Below, piece after piece: positions 18,908 through 29,300 of a DNA stretch of 64,000 nt. Position 1 is the stretch's first letter; each line of letters starts with the position of its first letter. The stretch is from the NCBI GenBank assembly GCA_017610005.1, contig JAFCCU010000001.1:1-64000 (forward strand), given 5' to 3'. Below the pieces are notes generated by a model. That model searched no databases and was not told the origin of the DNA. It was given only the letters and a program-made list of their open reading frames with translations. The stretch comes from Candidatus Woesearchaeota archaeon (GTDB lineage Archaea; Nanobdellota; Nanobdellia; Woesearchaeales; B29-G15). Both the position numbers and the translations under genes were made by a program.

Positions 18908-19879
18908 TTATTTAGGCCCAAAAACATCCATTAAATCAATAGTCTCTTCAGCATATTTCTTTTTTGGCTTTTCTTCAACTTCCGAGTTTTGCTCTCCAGA
19001 CTCTGAGCTTTGTTCTGTAACCTCCGGACTGCTGACTCCAGACTCTTCTGGGCTTTGAGCTACAGGCTCTTGGCTTTCAACTTCCGACTTCAAACTTCCG
19101 ACTTCAAACTGTTCTGGTTCTTCTTGGATCATTCTTTTTTCTTCGAGAGAATCATCTGGCATTAGTTCATTTAATGGTTTTTCTTCTTGAGTTATGTCAA
19201 AATCATTAACTGGTTGTGAAGGCGTTTCAATAACTGGTTTGAATTCTTCAACAGGCTCAATAGGTTGTTGTGGTGATTCATATTCTTCATAACCTTCAAA
19301 ACCAATAGGCTCCGAGCTTTGAGCTGTGGGCTCCGAGCTTTGAGCTTTGAGCTGTGAAATTGGTTCTTCAGACTTCAGACTTCTAACTTCAGACTCTTGT
19401 TGGCTTTCCTCTCCAGACTCCAGACTCCCGACTCCAGACTCCAGACTATTAACTTCCAACTGTTCTGTTTCCACAATTTGTTCAGCTTGATCCATAATAG
19501 AAGGTTCAGTTTTTACAACAGGTTCTTCTGGACTTTGAGAAGGTTCTGAAATTGGTTCTTCAGACTTCAGACTTCTAACTTCAGACTTCTCTTCTTCAGA
19601 CTCAATAAACGCTTCTTTAACAGCCAGTGTCTCCTGACTGCTGACTCCCGACTCCAGACTGTTAGACTCCAGATTTTTCTTTGAGCCTTCATAATCCTTA
19701 ATGTCTGTCTCAACCTTTTTGACGGGAGACTTTCTCTCAGGAATTTCTTCTGGCTTAGAAGCAAAGGATTGGCCGAGCATCATTTCTGCTCGTCTGATGG
19801 CTTCGTCTTGAGATGAAGCAAGACCATTTTTCTTAAGATTTTCAGCAAGTTTGATAACTTCTTCGGATACCATTGTCAA
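18908..19879 (-). CDS. Low-complexity acidic protein largely encoded by heptanucleotide repeats
   Basis: EVRSLKSEEPISE / SLESGVSS / AQSSEPTAQSSEP peptides coded by 7-nt periodic DNA; non-repetitive N- and C-termini. Confidence 0.6.
   Translation of the reverse strand: MTMVSEEVIKLAENLKKNGLASSQDEAIRRAEMMLGQSFASKPEEIPERKSPVKKVETDIKDYEGSKKNLESNSLESGVSSQETLAVKEAFIESEEEKSEVRSLKSEEPISEPSQSPEEPVVKTEPSIMDQAEQIVETEQLEVNSLESGVGSLESGEESQQESEVRSLKSEEPISQLKAQSSEPTAQSSEPIGFEGYEEYESPQQPIEPVEEFKPVIETPSQPVNDFDITQEEKPLNELMPDDSLEEKRMIQEEPEQFEVGSLKSEVESQEPVAQSPEESGVSSPEVTEQSSESGEQNSEVEEKPKKKYAEETIDLMDVFGPK
18976..19112 (-). repeat. Heptanucleotide-periodic tract inside ORF 18908-19879
   Basis: 7-nt phase, e.g. 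CTTCCGA CTTCAAA CTTCCGA CTTCAAA at 19081-19108. Confidence 0.8.
19307..19465 (-). repeat. Heptanucleotide-periodic tract inside ORF 18908-19879
   Basis: AGGCTCC GAGCTTT GAGCTGT ... AGACTTC AGACTTC TAACTTC ... TCCAGAC TCCAGAC TCCCGAC in one continuous 7-nt phase. Confidence 0.85.
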
Positions 19880-19927
19880 GGGGTGCTAAGAGTGTGGTGT
19901 TTTTTAATGATTATTGTGTTAAAAACT

Positions 19928-20473
19928 CTATTTTAGAAGTAATATCAGATCTTTACTAGAATTTATTTCATCTAGAATTTCAAATTTATCGTCAAGAAGC
20001 TTGTAAATTTTTTTAAAATTTTTAGCTCTTTTTAATATACTTATTACTTTTGTACCTTTAACAACTCTTTTTAACTCTTTTATTGCAAGTGAATAATCAT
20101 TAAAGTTATGAATTGCAGTTAATGAAATTGCACAATCAAAACAATTATCCTTAAAAGGCAAATGTTCAGCAAAACCACAGACAGTCTGAAGTCGGAAGTC
20201 GGAAGTCGGAAGTCGGAAGTCGGAAGTCGGAAGTTTGAAGTTTGAAGTTTGAAGTTTTCTTGACTCTTTGAGCATTTCAATACTGGGGTCTATTCTTATT
20301 TTTGTGCAATCAAAGTTTTTGCTGGCAATCCCGGTTCCACATCCTAAGTCTAATAGAAGATCTGTTTTTTTAACTGAAAATTTTGCTTTTATTAATTTAA
20401 TTTTTTCAAATTGTTCTTCTTCATATAATTTGTTGTAAGAACTAGCTATATTCCCATAGCCTATACTATTCAT
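19928..20473 (-). CDS. Class I SAM-dependent methyltransferase with an in-frame repeat insertion
   Basis: LLLDLGCGTGIAS, IRIDPSIEMLKES, GFAEHLPFKDNCFDCAIS; ATG at 20473 chosen; KLQTSNFKLPTSDFRLPTSDFRLQTV is repeat-encoded. Confidence 0.8.
   Translation of the reverse strand: MNSIGYGNIASSYNKLYEEEQFEKIKLIKAKFSVKKTDLLLDLGCGTGIASKNFDCTKIRIDPSIEMLKESRKLQTSNFKLPTSDFRLPTSDFRLQTVCGFAEHLPFKDNCFDCAISLTAIHNFNDYSLAIKELKRVVKGTKVISILKRAKNFKKIYKLLDDKFEILDEINSSKDLILLLK
20184..20253 (+). repeat. Heptanucleotide array, 10 units, within methyltransferase CDS
   Basis: GTCTGAA, 6x GTCGGAA, 3x GTTTGAA. Confidence 0.97.
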
Positions 20474-23400
20474 AGTCCATTGGTTGGATAATATTTTCTT
20501 CATCTTTTTCCTTTGCATAAAGCGTAGTTATCCCCTCTGTGTGATCAAATATCAATTTGTTTACTGGGCCCCTCACAGTAACCTTATTATAAGGGATTTG
20601 AGGTGTATATACTGGCATGAGTTCATATTCATAATCTTTTGAACCGCGAGCTCTAAATGTCCAACTTAGCATATCTGAATCTGAATCTTTTAAGTACCTT
20701 GTGGATCTATCATTTAAGCTTATATCAAGACCGCAGGAAGGGCAGGTTCCATTACAATCTAAATCTTCTTCATCACAGTTTGTAGTGTAATCTTCACAAT
20801 GGTTTTCAAAAAATATCCCTTCAACACAAGAGTTACTTCCAATGATGCAAAAGTTGTCCATAATCCCTTGATCTCCACAACAATCTTGTGCATCATCTGA
20901 CCAATTAAAGTCATTGCAAATTTCACAGCCTTCAAGTGAGTCTGCAGAAGTAAAACATGTTAATTCACAACTATTTGAGTAGTTATACTCTCCGTATTCT
21001 GAGAGGCCACAAAAACCAACCCCACACCCATTTGATGGGCAAGGTTTATCCACCCAAATACCATTAGAATCATATGGAGAACTTAGTTCATAATTATTAC
21101 TAACCCACACTCTTGCACTCCAATTTTCCGCTCTTACAGTTACATCATAGTCTACTCCTTCTTGCCTTTGGTTAACGCCTTCCTGATACAACTTTTCTAA
21201 TTCAGAGTCAGTAATTGCTGAATTAAAAAGTTTAACTTCATCAATCTGCCCATCTAAAAAATTACCGATAAATAGTTCTGCAGTATTTGCATCAATTACG
21301 CCAGTGTAATCTTGACTAATTACTTGTTGACCATTAATATACAAAGAGATTGCACTCCCGTTATATTTAATTGCATATTGTTTCCATTCTTCTTTACCTG
21401 TAAACTCATAATCAACTTCTTGGTCATTTACAATCCCCTTAATCTTTGATCCAATTGGAGATAATTTCATACCATAACTAGCTTCTTTATTGGCAAGGGT
21501 TGCATACTCTACTTCAGGTATTTCTTCCCCTCCTGTGCCTGAAATTGGAATCAAATAATACCCATCTTTGCTAGTTAGGTGTTCAATAAGTTTAACTCCT
21601 GGACAGGTGGGCGAAATTTCTTCGATACTTTTTGCATTTGGGCATAAAATTACGGAACCTGTTTCTGAACCGGCTGGAACATGCAATGTAAACGAGTTTG
21701 ATACTTCTGGATAGTCTGTTACATTTATAGATAGCAAAGATTTAGATTCAGCAGGATTTGAAATACCTATAATCTCTGAAAGATTAACATCTTGGTTGTA
21801 AAAATCAACTGTGAAATTAGCAATTGGATTTCCAGAATCAAGGAGCAGCACATTTTGAGGGCCATAAACTGAGTTAATTTCTAAATTTTTAGTGCGGTCT
21901 TCCATTAAAGTTAATGATAATCCTTCTGGAAGCTCTTCAATTGAATACCCTTCAGTTGAAAAATTATAAAACCGAGTTTGGAATCCCGGGTCCATCTCAC
22001 TTGACACAGTTAGCCGCCATTCATATAAATTATTTGCAATGGGGATTTCCCAGGTCACATTTGCATAAGCCCCATTTGGAACTAAGAAATCTTGATCAAT
22101 TAAATCTTCATTTTTATCATAAAATCTAACCCACATAACTTGCTCTGCAACATTTGTTATTGTGACATTTAATACTATGCTTGTAGGGGGCACTAAACTT
22201 TCTTCAATTGGATTATTAATTGTTACTCTTGTGGGTTCAGCTTCTTCTAGTGCCCCTCCATTTTCTATTTTGAATGAATAAAATCCTCCTTGTGAAACTT
22301 GATTAGTTAAGAGTTCAACATTAGCACAATTTCTTGAAACTTCTTCAAAAGTAGTTGCTTGTTTGCACAAGTAAATTGCCCCAATATCATTTCCTATTGG
22401 TACTTGCAAGGAGAAATTATCTCCTACAAATGGATAAGAAACTCTATTAAAATAAATCATGCTTTTTCCAGGTTCAGATTTAATAACTGCTTCACTTAAG
22501 TCTCTATTTGCATAAAAGGATATTGTGGTATTTCCTACTTCTGCTCCATTATAACTAAACATTACATTATGCTCTCCATAAAGATAAGTTGTTGTTGGAT
22601 CAATTATTGGACTTCCAACTAATGTTGTTGTAACAAGGTTTGGTAGGGTGCTAATTCTATAACCTTGTGTAATAAAGTTAAAAGTTTCTGAAATTACATT
22701 TTGTATAGGGTGGCTAACAATAACATACCAAGAATGAGGTGTTTTAACATCAGATAAATCCCAGTCAACACTGGCTGTCTGGCCATCACCTACATCTTCC
22801 ACATACCCGATTAATGAGCCATCGCTTGAATCATAAAAGGATACATTCCCAAAAATTGCATATCCATTTTCAACCAACACACTTAAAGAAACAACAGTGG
22901 GTGGTATGGTTTCATCACCATTAACAGGACTGAGAAGGGTGATATTAAAGATTTCTTCATTTTCTTGTTCACCATACCACTCAAAGTTGTCGATAGCTGT
23001 ATTAAAATTAGATTTAAAATAATCAGAATCTCTGGCGATACTTGAGACTCTTATTTCATCGAACAAACCAGTAACTCCATTTCCAATTTCTAATGGGATT
23101 AAATTTGCAGGGATTACACTCCCTATTAGTTTTTGATCTTTAATAATGCCGTCAAGATACAGTTTTAAGGTGTTAGCATTATAAGTTGCAGCAATGTAAT
23201 TCCATCCAGAATTAAGCTCTGTTGAGATATTTTGATTGTTGATAAATGCTACAACTTCATTACCTTTTTGTTCGAGTTGGTAAATGCTTCTACCCTTGCC
23301 AATTAGAATTTTTGGTGGAGAATTGTCTACTGTTTTTCTAACCCATACTTCTAAAGTTACTTCACCTCTCAGATTTAAACTCGCTGAAGCAGGAATTGTT

Positions 23401-26372
23401 AAAACTGAACTTATGTTTGCTGCACTGCCGATTATTCCATTTTCATAAACAGGTAATCCCCCTGCACTGTTTACGTTTCCAGAAGAGTCAGTTAAGTCTG
23501 TCTGATAATGCGAAACTAACTTAAAATTATCATTCCAAGTTAGATCTTTATTTTCTCCATAAGTGTCAGTGCAATTGTAATAAATATATATTAGATCATT
23601 TTTACTGCTTAAAATGCTTGGAACATTTACCCAAATCAAACTTTCACCACCAGGATTCCATGTAATAATTTCATGATTTAAAAATTGATTATCAAAAAAC
23701 CTAATTTCATTAATATCTGTTGCAGTATAATTAAAATCCGCATTTAGTTTAATAAGCGTAGGAAAATCACTTAGGACATTATTTCCATAATTATTAAATA
23801 TAACCCTTTCTCTAGCTTTGCAAGTTGGTGACTCCCAAATAGTTTTACCAAAAGTTGTTAAGAAACTAAATGTTTCAGATTGGTTAGTATCTCCAAATTT
23901 ATCTTTAGCTTTTGCATACCACTTGTAGATTGTACCTTTTTCTAGGCCAGTTAGGGGTAAAGAAGCAATTCCTCCACTTGCAATGTTTTTTACTTCTCCT
24001 AAAACCTCTCCAGTATATCCGTTGTAAAATGAAACATTTAAATTATCTAAATCTGGATCATTAACAGTCACACTTAAGATAGGTTCTAGAGATACCCCGT
24101 TAGCACGATTTTCAGGTGATGGATTAATTGGTTGATCTGGGAAGTTATTACATTCATACTCTTCTTTGTCAGTCCAAATATCGCAATCATTATTTTTAGT
24201 ATCATGGCAAAAGCCAATCTCATTATCTAAATTGAAGTCACCACATGAACAATCACAATTTGTACAGTCAACTGGAATTTCTGGACAAGTACAAGCTTGA
24301 CAAATTCCTATAAAGCAAGTTTGTGTACAGTCAGTTCCAAAAGTAATGTTTTCATCATCTCTACAAAAGGAATCAGGACAAGAACCCGTACCACAGGCTT
24401 CTCCCTCAAAGTAACCTTTACAAACTAAAGAATTATCTTCACAATCGTTGCAAAGCCCACAAGTTGCAATTGTTGTATTGGTATAATCCACTTGGTTACT
24501 TGCATTGCAAAAGTAGTCTCTTGTTAATATCTGAGAAACCTCCATCGCTCCTTCTGTTCCAACGCAAAATCCATCGGTATCATCTGGGTGCCACTTTGGA
24601 TCTGAATTAAGCGGAAGCCACCTGCAATTATCTGGAGAACAGCATTCATCTGCCGCATCACAGTCGCATATTTGGATGGTTTCTGACCAAACTAAAAGTC
24701 CAGCATCTTCTCCATCATTTGCATCAACAGAGACATTTACATAGTCTCCTCTGTTTAGTGCAGTTGAAGATAGAAGACTTGAACTATTTGTGCCATTAGC
24801 TTGATTTGACTTGCCTGAGGAAGCGCCATATACATCATTTATATACCATCTAAAAGTTACAAAACTTAGATCCAGGTCATCATCCCTAATAACTGACGAA
24901 GCGTTGACATCCGAATACCACCAGTATATTGTATCATTAAATGTTGGAGGCGTTACAACCGGAGGGGTATTTAACTTAGAATAATAAACAGCCACCCAAT
25001 CTAATTCTGGTGAGATTGTTCCATCTCCAAGTAACTTTAATCTGTAATAAAAGTTCTCTCCTGACCAACTAAGCCCAGATAAGTCCACACTTTCAGTTGT
25101 TCGATAGTCCCAAGAATCTGAAACTCCAGAAGAATCAACCCAATTAATTCCATCTTGTGAAAATTGAACTTCATAGAAGCTTTCTCCATCTAAAGAGGTA
25201 AAACTGGCGTCAAAAGAATCTATTGAGTCAGTTGGGGTGCCCGTAAGCAAATTTGTTGATTTAATCCTGGACGATTGAGCGATTGGATCATATCTTAAAA
25301 CTAAGGTTTCATCTGGTCTAAGCCCAACTAAATCATCCCAGCCACCATAAACAACTGTAGCATTAAGTTTTTCAACATATTCTGCACCAAACCCTCCAAA
25401 TTGCCCAACACTTTCTCCTTCTGGAAATAATTCTTCCCAAGTGTTTAAATCAGCATCATACGCCCAAACATCATCATCCCATACTGCTCCTACATCACCG
25501 TGCATAATTAAAAATTTATCTTGTTTTATATCGTAAACCATTTCGTGTTTATACCTTGCAGGAGGACTAGAAGCAGGGGTTGTTTCAACCCAACTATTAG
25601 TGGAGTAAGTATATTCCCACGTACCTGGCATTGGCGTGCTACTTGTGGTACCTCCAAATAATACACATACATCCGGATTGCAGGCAAATCCAGGATAATT
25701 TCTTGCGGGAGGTCTTAATGGTGGATTTTTGTTAGTCCAAGTATTTGTTACATAATTATATTCCCAAAGCTTATCACTCCAACCTGCATCCCCATTCCCT
25801 CCAAAAAGGAGTACCACTCCATTGGAAAATTCCATGGCGTAATCATAAAACGCCTCAGGTGGGCTGACTGGGTTTCTATTGGTCCAAGTATTAAGATCAA
25901 ACTCCCAAGTATCAGAAAGTGCACCTGGGCCTAGTCCTCCATAAAGAATAAACACTTCATTATTGGAGTCATAAACCATCTTTGCAGCTTGCCTCCCCCC
26001 AGGAGAAGTTGGAGGGAAAAGTTGGGTCCAAGTATTTGCAGTTACATTAAAAATCCAAGTTTCTCCATTATCTCCTGATCCATCCCATCCCCCAAATAAT
26101 ACTCCTATTCCCTTATCATTAAATGCAAATCCAGGATAAGACCTCATTCCTGGACTAGTTGGAGGAGTTCTGTTCCCCCATACCCATTTTCCTGGGTCTA
26201 AATTGAGGGTCATAATCCCATTGGAAACTGTAGAATTGATAATCTCTGAAATTAAATTTTGATTATCAAAAGGTTCAACAATCACATCTCCTGTTGGAGG
26301 AGTTTCTGCACTAACTAACATTGCAAAAAGAGTAAATAGGATAATTCCTACAAAAGGCAGTTTTTTATTCAA
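20466..26372 (-). CDS. Giant secreted protein with Kelch-like, DUF2341-like, LamG-like and Cys-rich modules
   Basis: Signal peptide; six FGG..W..NTW kelch-like blades; DFPTLIKLNADFNY...WVNVPS...IYIYYN; LEVWVRK...YLDG LamG-like stretch. Confidence 0.8.
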   Translation of the reverse strand: MNKKLPFVGIILFTLFAMLVSAETPPTGDVIVEPFDNQNLISEIINSTVSNGIMTLNLDPGKWVWGNRTPPTSPGMRSYPGFAFNDKGIGVLFGGWDGSGDNGETWIFNVTANTWTQLFPPTSPGGRQAAKMVYDSNNEVFILYGGLGPGALSDTWEFDLNTWTNRNPVSPPEAFYDYAMEFSNGVVLLFGGNGDAGWSDKLWEYNYVTNTWTNKNPPLRPPARNYPGFACNPDVCVLFGGTTSSTPMPGTWEYTYSTNSWVETTPASSPPARYKHEMVYDIKQDKFLIMHGDVGAVWDDDVWAYDADLNTWEELFPEGESVGQFGGFGAEYVEKLNATVVYGGWDDLVGLRPDETLVLRYDPIAQSSRIKSTNLLTGTPTDSIDSFDASFTSLDGESFYEVQFSQDGINWVDSSGVSDSWDYRTTESVDLSGLSWSGENFYYRLKLLGDGTISPELDWVAVYYSKLNTPPVVTPPTFNDTIYWWYSDVNASSVIRDDDLDLSFVTFRWYINDVYGASSGKSNQANGTNSSSLLSSTALNRGDYVNVSVDANDGEDAGLLVWSETIQICDCDAADECCSPDNCRWLPLNSDPKWHPDDTDGFCVGTEGAMEVSQILTRDYFCNASNQVDYTNTTIATCGLCNDCEDNSLVCKGYFEGEACGTGSCPDSFCRDDENITFGTDCTQTCFIGICQACTCPEIPVDCTNCDCSCGDFNLDNEIGFCHDTKNNDCDIWTDKEEYECNNFPDQPINPSPENRANGVSLEPILSVTVNDPDLDNLNVSFYNGYTGEVLGEVKNIASGGIASLPLTGLEKGTIYKWYAKAKDKFGDTNQSETFSFLTTFGKTIWESPTCKARERVIFNNYGNNVLSDFPTLIKLNADFNYTATDINEIRFFDNQFLNHEIITWNPGGESLIWVNVPSILSSKNDLIYIYYNCTDTYGENKDLTWNDNFKLVSHYQTDLTDSSGNVNSAGGLPVYENGIIGSAANISSVLTIPASASLNLRGEVTLEVWVRKTVDNSPPKILIGKGRSIYQLEQKGNEVVAFINNQNISTELNSGWNYIAATYNANTLKLYLDGIIKDQKLIGSVIPANLIPLEIGNGVTGLFDEIRVSSIARDSDYFKSNFNTAIDNFEWYGEQENEEIFNITLLSPVNGDETIPPTVVSLSVLVENGYAIFGNVSFYDSSDGSLIGYVEDVGDGQTASVDWDLSDVKTPHSWYVIVSHPIQNVISETFNFITQGYRISTLPNLVTTTLVGSPIIDPTTTYLYGEHNVMFSYNGAEVGNTTISFYANRDLSEAVIKSEPGKSMIYFNRVSYPFVGDNFSLQVPIGNDIGAIYLCKQATTFEEVSRNCANVELLTNQVSQGGFYSFKIENGGALEEAEPTRVTINNPIEESLVPPTSIVLNVTITNVAEQVMWVRFYDKNEDLIDQDFLVPNGAYANVTWEIPIANNLYEWRLTVSSEMDPGFQTRFYNFSTEGYSIEELPEGLSLTLMEDRTKNLEINSVYGPQNVLLLDSGNPIANFTVDFYNQDVNLSEIIGISNPAESKSLLSINVTDYPEVSNSFTLHVPAGSETGSVILCPNAKSIEEISPTCPGVKLIEHLTSKDGYYLIPISGTGGEEIPEVEYATLANKEASYGMKLSPIGSKIKGIVNDQEVDYEFTGKEEWKQYAIKYNGSAISLYINGQQVISQDYTGVIDANTAELFIGNFLDGQIDEVKLFNSAITDSELEKLYQEGVNQRQEGVDYDVTVRAENWSARVWVSNNYELSSPYDSNGIWVDKPCPSNGCGVGFCGLSEYGEYNYSNSCELTCFTSADSLEGCEICNDFNWSDDAQDCCGDQGIMDNFCIIGSNSCVEGIFFENHCEDYTTNCDEEDLDCNGTCPSCGLDISLNDRSTRYLKDSDSDMLSWTFRARGSKDYEYELMPVYTPQIPYNKVTVRGPVNKLIFDHTEGITTLYAKEKDEENIIQPMDYE

Positions 26373-29300
26373 CTTGAATCACCCTTCGCCCAAATAACTA
26401 AAGTAAATTCCTCTAAATCCAAGCTATCTTCATCAGCTACTGTAATGAAATCATTCTCCCCATCAAAGTGATATGATGCGCCAATTTGTCCATCTGGCAC
26501 CCAGATTGGAGCAGTTTCAATTACTCCTAAAGTGCCATTGTTTTCAAATGAGGAATAATCAGGAATGGCCCCTACCTCAAGCGAATTAAGATTATCTTTA
26601 AAATTTAGATTAAGGACTAAATCTTCTTTTGAATTAATTGTATTATTATACAATTTATATACTTCATTTGGAGGAATTACCCTATTATATATTTTAACTT
26701 CATCAAGCATCCCAGTGAAGTTGCCAGGTGAGTGAGAGCATGCTGCAATTTTCAAAGGTATACTTATAGTGTATTCTGGCATATCTGCGCCAACAATTGT
26801 ATTTTCAAGTATTCCATCAACATATATTTTGCTAGTTCCCCTATCATGAGTTCCAATAATATGGTGCCACTCTCCATCTGCAATATTTGTAGTGGAAATT
26901 GCCTGTGTGCCTGTGCCTGAACCGTTATATGTGCCTAAATAAACCCTTCCAGTTGTGGGGGAAATGGCCAATGCATAACCATACCAATCAGTATCAAAAT
27001 TAGTGTGCCCTATTAAATAACCTTGTTCTGCTGACGTGGGAATTGTATCTGTCTTGATCCATGTTTCTAAAGTTAAAGTTTTACTAATATCAAATAAACT
27101 ATTATTAGGAAGAATCAAGTTTGAGGAACCATCAAAAATATATGCTCCCCCCAGAAGTCCAAATCTTGTCCATTTTACATTAAACACATTTGCATGATGC
27201 AGGTTACTTGAATAATCTCTAGTGATATTTGAAGGTGTATGATTTATTTGAAAAGCCAAATTAAGTAAAGCAATTGAATTACTATTTACTCTCCAATCAA
27301 CAACTTTAGTTAAATCTCCATAAGCTGAATCATTTCCTCCAAATTCTAAGTTTAAATCATGTGTCCCCTCTATATCTACATTACCATCTAATAGCGCGTG
27401 AGTAACATAAGGTAGGGCAGATGTTGTAAATGTGAAATTACTTGACAAACCTATGTTGCTAAAAATATCAACTCCTCTTGCATACCAGGAGTATTCTGTA
27501 TTGCCAGTTAAATCAGTAAATAATGCACTTGCTCGAGTCCCATTTTCAACATCTGTATCTATCCCTTTTTTTATGACCTTTAATGAAACATAATTTGTTG
27601 CCACTTTAAATGCTGCAGGGGTTTCAAAGGTCCAAGTGCTATCTACTGGATCACCATAAAAAGTCCCACCATCGCTGGCCGACACAGACCAATAGTATAC
27701 CGTGTTAGGTGCAAGTATTGGGGAAGCATATTCTATTTCAGTTCCGCTAGGTATTGTTTGTGTAACAACTTCTTCAACTATTAAGGGATCAGTAAAATCA
27801 GGATCATCATCAATAATAATTGTGTATTCTATAATATTATCTCCTTCTGGATCAGTTAAAGTGAAGTTAAGTGTAGCAATTGAAGTATCAACAATTGTAT
27901 TATTTTGTACTAAAAGAGGTTCTGGAGGAAGAGGAGGGTAGTTGCAAGCAGGACAATCGGCTCCACCGCAATCAAACCATTCTTCGTCACAGTTCTTTTG
28001 ATTATCTGTGCAATGGTTTGTAAAGTAAAAACCATTGATACAGGAGTCTGCTCCCAAATTACAAAAATCATCATTAACTAAATCTCCACAACACTCAGAT
28101 GATACAGTAGACCAAATGGAAGTGTTACAAGTTTCACATGCTGATTGGTGTTCATCTGGGTTATGGCAAGTTATTTCACAGTTACTCAGTTCATTAAAAT
28201 CGCCCCATTGCTCTTCAGTACAATCTCCTATGGAGCAGGTGTCTGCTGGGCAGGATTCACATTGACTAGTAACATTACAACTGGTTCCAATTGGACAATC
28301 TGTATCAATTGCACAGCAATCTCCTGAAGCACAACAAATTCCATTTGAACAATGCTCAGACACGCACCCTTCATTTAGAGTACAGGCACCCCCATTTAAT
28401 TGTGGGCAGTCATTTCCTCCGATGTCTATTTGGATTTCATCACAGTTTTGCTTGCCATCTAAACAGTGATCAATAGAATAAACTCCTAATACACATGAAT
28501 CTGCTCCGTTATTACAAAAATCCTCTCCCGGGTCACAACATTCATTATTTGTTGCCCAGTTTCTTGTATTGCAAGTGGTGCAGGAATCCTGACTTTGATC
28601 TGGCCCTAAACAACTTAATTCACAGTAACCCAGTTCATTAAAGTCTCCCCATTCAAGGGGTCCACAGGTTTCAGCATCACAAGCATCACTTGGACAAAGT
28701 TCACATTGATTTACATTACATCTTTGACCAATAGGACAAACTAAAAAGTCATTTCCACAACTACCTGCTTCACTGACACCATAATCTAAAAATATATCTG
28801 CTTGGGAAAGGTAACTTGCATTAACCCACTCCGCACTTCTTGCAGTATCTGATATTCTTACTTCATCAATAATCCCCCCAAAAACTGAACCAGGACAGCA
28901 CTCTCTTTGTCCTAGATCAATCGGACCAGTGTCTGCAGCAATTGTTCCAGAAGGATAAGTTGTTTCTCTTAACTTTCCATCAACATAAAGCTTCTTTTCT
29001 TGAGCAATACTATCATATGTTCCAACAAAGTGATGCCAATTTTCGGGATTAGGGATATCGTAACAACTCCCGTATTGCCAAGAATCCCCGTTGTGAATAA
29101 GAAAACAAACATTATTTGTTCCAGTTCCACTTGTTCCCAGTATATAAGAGGAGTATTTGCTCACTAATTGCCACACTCCTCCATAACCTGTTCCCACTGC
29201 TGATTTAATCCACGCTTCAACGGTTATTGCAGTAGTGGGATTTACACTTGGCAATTCTACATAATCATCTACCCCATCAAAAGCGAGTGCATTTCCAAGA

